From contig DAHVPA010000025.1 in NCBI GenBank assembly GCA_027318525.1, positions 1 through 13,919 on the forward strand: a DNA stretch of 13,919 bases, in the 5' to 3' direction. Made by a program: the position numbers and the translations under genes. This document shows positions 1-5,495 of the stretch, one piece after another (positions within the stretch are counted from its first letter, which is position 1; each line of letters begins with the position of its first letter). Source of the DNA: Candidatus Cloacimonadota bacterium. GTDB lineage: Bacteria > Cloacimonadota > Cloacimonadia > Cloacimonadales > Cloacimonadaceae. The notes under the pieces were generated by a model. That model was not told the DNA's origin and did not search any database. It saw nothing but the letters and a program-made list of their open reading frames with translations.

Positions 1-360
1 GGCACTGAAATCAAGTCCATCCGTGCCGGCAAGGTCAACTTCAAAGACAGCTACGCCAAGATCAATGATGGTGAGGTCTGGCTGATGAATCTGCACATCA
101 GTCCCTGGGAAACAGCTTCTTTCTTTAACCATGACCCCGAACGCAAACGTAAACTATTGCTCAACCGCCACGAGATCAAGCGCCTCAAGGTCAAGGTGGA
201 AGAACAGGGCATGACCCTTGTGCCCCTTGAACTCTACATCAACGAAACCGGCAAATGCAAGGTCAAGCTTGCCCTCGCCAAGGGCAAACATTTCTACGAT
301 AAAAGGGAAACGCTCCAGAAAAAAGACTTGGAGCGTGAAAGGGAACGCGACCGCAGTTAA
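1..360 (+). CDS. smpB: SsrA-binding protein SmpB, 5'-truncated by the window edge
   Basis: SmpB binds tmRNA and delivers it to stalled ribosomes in trans-translation. The reading frame is open from base 1 and ends with TAA at 358-360, giving 119 visible residues; roughly the first 30-35 residues of a normal ~150-residue SmpB lie off the left edge. Recognisable family blocks are GTEIKSIRAGKVNFKDSYA, the NLHISPW segment (like the usual N(A/M)HI-PY), the NHDPERKRKLLLNRHEI block, and LVPLELY followed by KVKLALAKGKHFYDKRE. The C-terminal tail is lysine/arginine/glutamate-rich (KKDLERERERDRS), as expected for the tail that enters the mRNA channel. A Met codon at 85 is internal, not the start. No tmRNA gene is visible in the window. 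The identity is secure; only the start is missing. Confidence 0.96.
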   Translation, partial: GTEIKSIRAGKVNFKDSYAKINDGEVWLMNLHISPWETASFFNHDPERKRKLLLNRHEIKRLKVKVEEQGMTLVPLELYINETGKCKVKLALAKGKHFYDKRETLQKKDLERERERDRS

Positions 361-392
361 TCAGGATTCTGAACGGTTACTAATATATAGAG

Positions 393-408
393 CAATATCC
401 CGATATTG
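393..408. promoter_or_regulatory. 7-bp perfect inverted repeat just upstream of the lipoprotein RBS
   Basis: CAATATC and GATATTG form a perfect 7-bp inverted repeat around a CC centre, three bases before the AGAAGG ribosome binding site (412-417) of the gene starting at 423. A TAATAT hexamer at 381-386 could be a -10 box, but no convincing -35 box lies at the expected distance. The site could be an operator or a small leader hairpin. That the arrangement is functional is inference. Confidence 0.3.
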
Positions 409-422
409 ATTAGAAGGTGCTT

Positions 423-1505
423 ATGAGAAACAAGCTTTGTCTTCTACTGGTAATAAGCCTTGCTTTACTGCTTACCTCGTGCGATTTTTACAAGATGATT
501 GTTCCGCAACCTATCAAAGAGCATTACCTGAAGGGCTACGTTAAAGACGCTGCGGGTAATATCATCACAGATGCCTCCATCTATGTGGTTTTCGAGCCCA
601 TAGAATTCTCCAAAGGGATTAATGATTCAATCATCGAGATATCTGAGTTCTTTTATGCAGAGGAGACAGAGCAGCATTATCTAAATGTAACCTGGATAAC
701 GATAACAGAATCAAATGTAACCGGTTTTTATCTGCTCAAGAACACAATCAATGATATTAGTACATCCCATACAATCACTTCCCTGATACCAGCCACCAAC
801 ACAAATCAGCCTCACACTTATTCCTATTTGGATACGGACGTATCCATAGGTAGTTACTATTATTGGCTTAAAGCAGTGGAAGCTGATACGATTATCTCCT
901 ATTACGGACCTGTTGTAGGTAATGTTACCATGATGCCGGGAATTCCCAACGACTGGGGCATCCATGTCTCTCCCAATCCTGTCTCCGATGGCTGCACCAT
1001 TGCTTATGATGTGAAGGAAGACCGCCACGTCAAGATATGGGTAAATTGCCGGTTTGACACCACTTCTGTTATTCTGTATGAGGGCAACCGCAGTGCCGGG
1101 AGACATTCTTTGTCCTGGAATGGCTACGGGCAAGATGAAACACCTGTCTGTAACGGCTTATACGTGGTTCATGCCTCGTTCACGATTGAGAACAGCGTCA
1201 TTCAGCATCTGGAAAGTGCGCTCCTGTTTGTCAATAACCGGCAATTGAGCAACAAGCCCTACACCAAATCCACCACCGAAGGTTACCGCATCCCTATCAG
1301 GGAATATCTGAAACCGGGGGAAGATTTCCAGTCAACAGACCTGTCCGGAAATCAGCTCAATATTTATAAAATCAGCGGCAGTTATACTATCTATGTCAAG
1401 AAACCGGGTTACCACACAGAAAGCCGTTTCATTAGCATAACCAATAGCAGTAAAGATAGAATTGCTGACTTTGTCCTACATCCGATGGTTAAGACAAATA
1501 AGTAG
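423..1505 (+). CDS. Multidomain lipoprotein with Fn3-like and FlgD-type Ig-like domains, function unknown
   Basis: This is a 360-residue exported lipoprotein. I chose the ATG at 423 over the in-frame GTG at 417 because AGAAGG (412-417) then sits 5 nt upstream. The N-terminus is a type II signal with lipobox LLTSC (Cys20, followed by Asp). After it comes a short stretch like the start of a carboxypeptidase-regulatory beta-sandwich (LKGYVKDAAGN, ~36-58). Next is a fibronectin-III-like unit (~88-170) with the pattern VTWITITESNVTGFYLL ... YSYLDTDVSIGSYYYWLKAV ... YYGPV. A FlgD-type Ig-like unit follows (~181-260) with VSPNPVSDGCTIAYDV and SAGRHSLSWNGYGQ ... NGLYVV. The last part (~314-353, SGSYTIYVKKPGYHTE) resembles the second half of a carboxypeptidase-regulatory domain. 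The Fn3/FlgD style is typical of FCB-group surface proteins, where FlgD-like domains are often C-terminal; here it is internal. Codon use looks more AT-rich than its neighbours. No enzymatic motif was seen. A structural or surface role is inference. Confidence 0.85.
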   Translation: MRNKLCLLLVISLALLLTSCDFYKMIVPQPIKEHYLKGYVKDAAGNIITDASIYVVFEPIEFSKGINDSIIEISEFFYAEETEQHYLNVTWITITESNVTGFYLLKNTINDISTSHTITSLIPATNTNQPHTYSYLDTDVSIGSYYYWLKAVEADTIISYYGPVVGNVTMMPGIPNDWGIHVSPNPVSDGCTIAYDVKEDRHVKIWVNCRFDTTSVILYEGNRSAGRHSLSWNGYGQDETPVCNGLYVVHASFTIENSVIQHLESALLFVNNRQLSNKPYTKSTTEGYRIPIREYLKPGEDFQSTDLSGNQLNIYKISGSYTIYVKKPGYHTESRFISITNSSKDRIADFVLHPMVKTNK

Positions 1506-1595
1506 ATTTATATACAGTTCATGGTAAGATAGTGTGTTGTTTGAAAACAAGCAATCCCTTATAGCACAGCCTATTATATATGTTATCCCTGTTTG

Positions 1596-1609
1596 ACCCT
1601 CGGGGTTTT
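1596..1609 (+). terminator. Possible weak terminator between convergent genes
   Basis: ACCC-TCG-GGGT forms a 4-bp stem followed by a TTTT run on the plus strand, about 90 nt after the lipoprotein stop and touching the stop codon of the convergent minus-strand gene. The stem is short, so this is a tentative call. A second small inverted repeat, TTGTTT-GA-AAACAA (1537-1550), lies upstream. Confidence 0.25.
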
Positions 1610-2279
1610 AATCCTTGTCTGTCTCGTCCATAGGTTCTTCCACGAGGATGGAGGCAGGCTGCTCCTGCAGTCCGGCAGCTTCGTCCAGATGGCAGAGGAC
1701 AGTTTCTCCTCCGAAGACAGTTTCGCCTTCTTTGACGAGCACTTTGATTCCCGCAGGCAGATACAGGGTAATGATGCCGCTGCCGATGATGATTCCGATT
1801 ACTCCGCCGTGCACAGGGATATGTTCAAAGATATGAAGGCGGGCAGCCTTGATTTTGAGGCGGAGTTGCCCCAATTTACTGTTAAATAGCCAGGAATCGG
1901 CTTTTTCCATTTCCAGATTCAGCCAGGGTAATCTGAGTTCCGCTATATCCAGCCAGGATTTGCGGATGGTGATGGAGGTCATGTCCTCACCCTTGCGCAC
2001 AGCCTGGACTTTGCCGTCCACGGGGCAGACAAAGGCATTCGTTTCCGGTTCGGCAATCTTATTTTTGGTGCGCAGCAGCACTCTTTCCAGCAGATACCAG
2101 GCAAAGGCTGCCAGAGCGGGATAAATCAGCCATTTCATAGGTGAAAGGATATTCACACCCATCAGAAGCATGACAACCAGAAGCGGGATAAGCTGGCGTT
2201 TGAACTGGATAAACTTGATTTTGTGCAGGACTTTGGGGTCGCTCAGCAGGCTGCGGACTTTTTTCAGCTCTTCAGACAT
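1608..2279 (-). CDS. Phosphatidylserine-decarboxylase-related membrane protein, possibly not catalytic
   Basis: The protein has 223 residues, the length of the short PSD class. The start is supported by AAGGAG (2288-2293 on the minus strand), about 8 nt upstream. Residues ~28-45 and ~47-64 are two hydrophobic membrane segments. The soluble part has CPVDGKVQAV (85-94, like the PSD P-x-DGKV block with Asp88). Its C-terminal block GIIIGSGIITLYLPAG, then KVLVKEGETVFGGETVL, resembles the FGSR-V-LYLP ... V-VG--V-AGETV end of short PSDs. Gly166-Ser167 is the only candidate for the self-cleavage site that makes the pyruvoyl group. The usual middle block with the catalytic His (DVH-NR-P--G) is not recognisable; the region has HIFEHIPVHGG instead. 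Decarboxylation of phosphatidylserine to phosphatidylethanolamine is therefore the family reaction but is unproven here. A non-catalytic lipoyl-like fold is an alternative. It follows the DUF2147 gene on the same strand. Confidence 0.6.
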   Translation of the reverse strand: MSEELKKVRSLLSDPKVLHKIKFIQFKRQLIPLLVVMLLMGVNILSPMKWLIYPALAAFAWYLLERVLLRTKNKIAEPETNAFVCPVDGKVQAVRKGEDMTSITIRKSWLDIAELRLPWLNLEMEKADSWLFNSKLGQLRLKIKAARLHIFEHIPVHGGVIGIIIGSGIITLYLPAGIKVLVKEGETVFGGETVLCHLDEAAGLQEQPASILVEEPMDETDKD

Positions 2280-2311
2280 TACACTTTCTCCTTTGTAATC
2301 ATGACAACACT

Positions 2312-2326
2312 CCGGATTTTATCCGG
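2312..2326 (-). promoter_or_regulatory. Small perfect hairpin in the leader of the PSD-related gene
   Basis: CCGGAT-TTT-ATCCGG is a 6-bp perfect stem with a 3-nt loop, 33 nt before the start codon of the minus-strand gene and upstream of its RBS. No T-run follows on the minus strand, so it does not look like a simple terminator. It could be an operator or mRNA-stability hairpin. Confidence 0.3.
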
Positions 2327-2378
2327 TATCAAGCTTTTACATGCCATTTTCAAGCCTGAATTCATAAAATTTCATCCC

Positions 2379-2451
2379 CTCTTCCTCTTTTGCCCGGAGG
2401 GGTTATCGTGGGGAAAGCCCTCGAAGACCCCTCGTTGACCCCTCGCAGCAA
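2379..2451 (-). repeat. Dispersed G-rich repeat, copy A (inverse of the copy at 10729-10801)
   Basis: Read on the minus strand, bases 2451-2388 match plus-strand bases 10729-10792 at 60 of 64 positions. Both begin TTGCTGCGAGGGGTCAACG and end GATAACCCCTCCGGGCAAAA. The four mismatches fall within a 10-nt central stretch. The match then runs on for a further GGAAGAG after two differing bases, giving 67 of 73 overall. The element lies in the 219-bp gap between the DUF2147 stop (2499) and the PSD-related start (2279). At its outer edge CAGCA-ATTA-TGCTG (2446-2459) can form a small hairpin that the other copy lacks. No coding capacity. Confidence 0.9.
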
Positions 2452-2498
2452 TTATGCTGTTCCATAGGTCATACAGGGGATGTCCAAACCGGGTTAAC

Positions 2499-2963
2499 TT
2501 ACGGTTTTGGTTCTATATAGCGGGTCCACTCGCTGGTGCGCCCGATCAGACTGACTCCGATGAAACCGCGCAGCTTGAGCAGGTTGGGATTAGCCAGTTC
2601 TGCCTGGGCGGAATAGGTCTTGCCGCTTTTGGGGTCATAAATCTTGCCTTTGTCATACTTATTACCGCTTTTATGCTGCAGATTGGTGAGGACTACCAAG
2701 CCCAGACGGGGACGGCTCTTCAGCTTGGGGTCGGGATTTTCCACATCAGTCTTGGGCTTGCCTTTGGCATCCAGCGGATTCTTCAACCAGTTGACCTGGC
2801 CAAAGTACTTACCGTTCTTGACAGTGATGTCGATGCGGGCGTCTTTTTCCGCATTATACCAAGTCCCGAGGATGGCATCACCGCCGGCAGCTTTTTGGGA
2901 AAATACGGGAAAAACAGCCAGCAGCAAGGCTGCCAGACAGGTTAAGATCAGTATTTTCTTCAT
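2499..2963 (-). CDS. DUF2147 family exported protein
   Basis: This 154-residue protein has a Sec signal peptide (MKKILILTCLAALLLAVFP, cleavage near residue 22-25). A family pattern follows that I recognise as DUF2147: ILGTWYN near residue 31, the GKYFGQVNWLKNP block (51-63), the K-KTDVENPDPKLKSRPRLGL block (69-89), then GKIYDPKSGKTYSA (106-119), LLKLRGFIG (128-136) and GRTSEWTRY (141-149). DUF2147 proteins are small periplasmic or secreted beta-rich proteins with no established biochemical role. The start is supported by AAGGAG 6 nt upstream. An atypical tandem-repeat region sits directly upstream of the gene, and repeat copy A begins 48 nt after its stop. It could be transcribed alone or as a distal part of the run ending in purB. 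Confidence 0.88.
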   Translation of the reverse strand: MKKILILTCLAALLLAVFPVFSQKAAGGDAILGTWYNAEKDARIDITVKNGKYFGQVNWLKNPLDAKGKPKTDVENPDPKLKSRPRLGLVVLTNLQHKSGNKYDKGKIYDPKSGKTYSAQAELANPNLLKLRGFIGVSLIGRTSEWTRYIEPKP

Positions 2964-2988
2964 GGGTTACTCCTTTGGATCAGAGTTT

Positions 2989-2994
2989 ATATTA
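2989..2994 (-). promoter_or_regulatory. Possible -10 box for the DUF2147 gene
   Basis: On the minus strand TAATAT lies about 25 nt upstream of the start codon. No good -35 box is visible; the expected -35 position falls inside the ACGAAA tandem repeat. Weak call. Confidence 0.2.
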
Positions 2995-3001
2995 CTGGAA
3001 C

Positions 3002-3037
3002 ACGAAACACACGAAAAGAACGAAAAACACGAAGGGG
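3002..3037. repeat. Phased 9-nt tandem repeat (ACGAA units)
   Basis: Four units start at 3002, 3011, 3020 and 3029: ACGAAACAC, ACGAAAAGA, ACGAAAAAC and ACGAAGGGG. The ACGAA core recurs every 9 nt exactly while the rest of each unit drifts. The array is purine-rich on the plus strand and does not lie in a gene. It sits in the leader region of the minus-strand DUF2147 gene. Confidence 0.8.
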
Positions 3038-3060
3038 ATTTATTTCAGAAGGACTATCCC

Positions 3061-3092
3061 TTTGCGGCTTTACTTCTTTGCACCTTTGCGTT
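3061..3092. repeat. Phased 8-nt tandem repeat (TTTGC units)
   Basis: Four units start at 3061, 3069, 3077 and 3085: TTTGCGGC, TTTACTTC, TTTGCACC and TTTGCGTT. On the minus strand this reads as a GCAAAG-type repeat. The period is exactly 8 nt and one unit is degenerate. It lies 24 nt from the unrelated 9-nt repeat, in the same 181-bp gap between purB and the DUF2147 gene. Confidence 0.7.
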
Positions 3093-3120
3093 TAAAAAGA
3101 ACTTAAACAAAACTGGATTT

Positions 3121-3141
3121 CTGCCTGAAACGGAAGGGCAG
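3121..3141 (-). terminator. Possible weak terminator or attenuator after purB
   Basis: On the minus strand CTGCC (10-nt loop) GGCAG starts 4 nt after the purB stop and is followed, about 8 nt later, by TTTTGTTT. The stem is only 5 bp and the T-run is displaced, so termination may be inefficient. Confidence 0.2.
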
Positions 3142-3144
3142 GTG

Positions 3145-4440
3145 TCATATGATACCGCAGCGGCGCAGAATAAAGTCCACATTGCGCAGATAGCGGCTGT
3201 AATCAAAGATATCACGGATTTGCTGTTCGGACAGGACTTTGGTGACATCACCATCCTGCAGGATAAGGTCGATAAAGGGCTGACCGTTTTTCCAGCAGAG
3301 CATGGCATTGCGCTGAACCATGGCATAGGCATCCTCGCGGGAAACTCCGGCATTGGCAAGGTGCAGCAGTAAGGCTTGGGAAAAGACCAAGCCATTAGTC
3401 TTTTCGATGTTTCTGAGCATGTTTTCGGGATAAACGAGCAGGTTTTCCATCAGGTCAATCGCCTTGCCCAGCATATAATGAATCAAGATGCAGGAATCGG
3501 GCAAAATGATGCGTTCCACCGAGGAATGGGAGATGTCGCGTTCATGCCAGAGGGCGTTGTTTTCAAAGGCGGACATAGCATTGCTTCTGATGACTCTGGC
3601 AAGTCCGCAAAGCTGCTCACTGACGATGGGGTTGCGCTTGTGGGGCATGGCGGAAGACCCTTTCTGTCCCGGAGCGAAGGGTTCTTCCACTTCCCGGACT
3701 TCGGTGCGCTGCAGATGGCGCACTTCCAAGGCGATTTTCTCCATTGTGGAAGCAATGATTGCCAGGATGGACATGAAATGGGCATGGCGGTCACGCTGGA
3801 TGACCTGGGTGGAGACATTGACGGGAGTAAGCTCAAGGTATCTGCAGGCGATTTCCTCAACCTGCGGGTCGAGATGGGCATAGTTGCCCACGGCACCGGA
3901 AAGCTGTCCCACACTCACGGTTTCGATGGCGTCTTGCAGACGCAGGATATTGCGCTGGGTCTCGTCATACCAAAGGGCATACTTGAGCCCGAAGGAGGTG
4001 GGTTCGGCATGGATGCCGTGCGAACGTCCCATGCAAAGGGTGTTTTTATAGGCTTTTGCCTTCAGTTTTAGGACTTCGCTTAGTCTGTGCAATTCGGATA
4101 AAATCAATAAACCTGACTGCTTTAACTGCAGGGCGGTGGCTGTGTCCAGCACATCGGAGGAGGTCATGCCATAATGAATCCAGCGCGAAGCAGGTCCCAC
4201 ATACTCGGCAACGTTGGTCAGAAAGGCTATCACATCATGCCGGGTGATGGCTTCAATCTCGTCGATGCGGTCGGCGTCAAAGTCCGCCTTGTCCAGAATC
4301 TGCTGCAAATCTTCCGCCGGGATAATACCGGTTTCCTGCATGGCGCGGCAAGCTGCAAGCTCAACGTCCAGCCAGCACTGGTAACGGTTTTCAGCGGTCC
4401 AGATGCGCTCCATCTCGGGACGGGTATAACGTTTTATCAT
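3145..4440 (-). CDS. purB: Adenylosuccinate lyase
   Basis: PurB is a cytosolic homotetramer that removes fumarate at two steps: SAICAR to AICAR in purine synthesis, and adenylosuccinate to AMP. The 431-residue length equals that of the Bacillus subtilis-type enzyme, and the key residues fall at the same positions: TRHDV with His68, His89 in WIHYGMTSSD, His141 in GRSHGIHAEPTSFG, and the fumarase/aspartase superfamily signature GSSAMPHKRNP (261-271) with Ser262/Ser263, Lys268 and nearby Glu275. The start has GGGAG just upstream. It is the last gene of the seven-gene minus-strand run, 20 nt after the LolA-like gene; no other purine gene is present in the window. The frame is intact. Confidence 0.98.
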   Translation of the reverse strand: MIKRYTRPEMERIWTAENRYQCWLDVELAACRAMQETGIIPAEDLQQILDKADFDADRIDEIEAITRHDVIAFLTNVAEYVGPASRWIHYGMTSSDVLDTATALQLKQSGLLILSELHRLSEVLKLKAKAYKNTLCMGRSHGIHAEPTSFGLKYALWYDETQRNILRLQDAIETVSVGQLSGAVGNYAHLDPQVEEIACRYLELTPVNVSTQVIQRDRHAHFMSILAIIASTMEKIALEVRHLQRTEVREVEEPFAPGQKGSSAMPHKRNPIVSEQLCGLARVIRSNAMSAFENNALWHERDISHSSVERIILPDSCILIHYMLGKAIDLMENLLVYPENMLRNIEKTNGLVFSQALLLHLANAGVSREDAYAMVQRNAMLCWKNGQPFIDLILQDGDVTKVLSEQQIRDIFDYSRYLRNVDFILRRCGII

Positions 4441-4460
4441 CTCACTCCCTGTCTGGCGGA

Positions 4461-5492
4461 TTATTCCAGTTGGATGCCCAATTGGTCGAGGTTCAGCTCC
4501 TGCAGGTTCATACCCTTGAGCAGGTCTTCCAGCTTGATGTCTTCGGGATGCAGGTCTTTGAGCAGGTCTTTCAGGGTCATATCGTTGAGGTTTAGCTTGT
4601 CCATCAACTGGTCGAGGTTCATGCCCTTAAACTGCTCCATATCGAGCTGGAGCGAATCAAGCTTAAGGCTGTCCAGACCCAGGTCCTTGAGGTTAAGCTC
4701 ACCCAGTTTCAAGCTGTCCAGCAGCACTCCCAGCTTGACTTCACTCAGTTTTAGGCTGTCCAGCAGGGCAGCGATGTGGGGGTCGTCGAGATTAAGCTCA
4801 AAGAACTTGCCTTCGGAAGGCGTCAGTTCAGCAGCAGGGGTTTCGGGCAGCAGCGGGGCATTGGGGTCAAGCAACGGAATTATCTTGATGTTGCCGTATT
4901 TCTGCTGATTGATTTGCAGTTCGACAATCCGTTCGCCTTCGTGGTCAAACAGCATTTTTGTAGGCTGGTTGCGGCGGTTATAGATGATTTCAGCTTTCAT
5001 CCCGAAATCAGGGCTGGAGATTTTCACCAGGCGGTGCTTTTTATCAAAGTTGTAAGTGATGGGTCCGAGCGCTATTTTGCGGCTGGCAAGGATTTCCTGG
5101 GAATGGGCTTTGAGCGAATCGGCAAAATGAACCAGGCTGCGGACGGCATCAGTAGGAATGAACCAGTTCAGGTCAATATCTGCCAGTTGCTGGATGGAAG
5201 GTGCGTCGAGCAGGATTTTGTCTTTCAAATATAGAGTGGCAAGAGGTTTGGCTTGCAAGCCCATGACTCCGCTGTCCAGGACGTCCAGTCGCATTTCCTG
5301 CTGGTTGCGGGCAAAGACGAAGTTCTTGCGGGCGGAAAAAGGCTCCATCTGGACTTGGATGATGCCTTCCCAGCGGAATTGCTGCCAGGTCTTCAAATTG
5401 TTCTGCAAATCCTTGGCTGGATTTGGCTTGGCTACAAGTCCTGAAACCAGTAACAATGTTGCCAATAGCATGATAAGGGTGGTTTTCTTCAT
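4461..5492 (-). CDS. Exported LolA/LolB-like protein with a leucine-rich repeat tail
   Basis: This is a 343-residue exported protein. Residues 1-21 are a Sec signal (MKKTTLIMLLATLLLVSGLVA, LVA before Lys22; no lipobox Cys). Residues ~30-205 look like a LolA/LolB-type half-barrel: WEGIIQVQMEPFSARKNFVF, then EMRLDVLDSGVMGLQAKPLA, TLYLKDKILL, a helical stretch, ITYNFDKKHRLVKIS and MKAEIIYNRRNQPTKMLF. A Pro-rich linker (206-225) leads to an unusual C-terminal 100 residues built of Leu every 2 or 3 positions (see the repeat entry). The start codon is 3 nt after the lgt stop and its GGAG lies at the end of lgt, so the two genes are probably translationally coupled. A role in lipoprotein or outer-membrane assembly fits the lgt neighbour but is inference. 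The family is assigned by pattern only; I did not recognise a named orthologue. Confidence 0.65.
   Translation of the reverse strand: MKKTTLIMLLATLLLVSGLVAKPNPAKDLQNNLKTWQQFRWEGIIQVQMEPFSARKNFVFARNQQEMRLDVLDSGVMGLQAKPLATLYLKDKILLDAPSIQQLADIDLNWFIPTDAVRSLVHFADSLKAHSQEILASRKIALGPITYNFDKKHRLVKISSPDFGMKAEIIYNRRNQPTKMLFDHEGERIVELQINQQKYGNIKIIPLLDPNAPLLPETPAAELTPSEGKFFELNLDDPHIAALLDSLKLSEVKLGVLLDSLKLGELNLKDLGLDSLKLDSLQLDMEQFKGMNLDQLMDKLNLNDMTLKDLLKDLHPEDIKLEDLLKGMNLQELNLDQLGIQLE
4464..4766 (-). repeat. Coding repeat: leucine-rich five-residue-phase tail of the LolA-like protein
   Basis: Residues 243-343 of the protein are dominated by units such as LDSLK, LGELN, LKDLG, LDSLQ, LDQLM and LEDLL. LDSLKL occurs at residues 244, 258 and 273, and LDSLQL at 278. 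Leucines alternate at steps of 3 and 2, giving an average period of 5. This is unlike a heptad coiled coil and closer to a pentapeptide-type beta-helix, although the canonical A(D/N)Lxx order is not present. Asp/Glu and Lys fill the exposed positions. Confidence 0.6.
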
Positions 5493-5495
5493 AGT

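Noticed and set aside
3376..4071. Plus-strand open frame opposite purB
   Set aside because: purB has all catalytic residues in place on the other strand; the plus-strand product has no family features.
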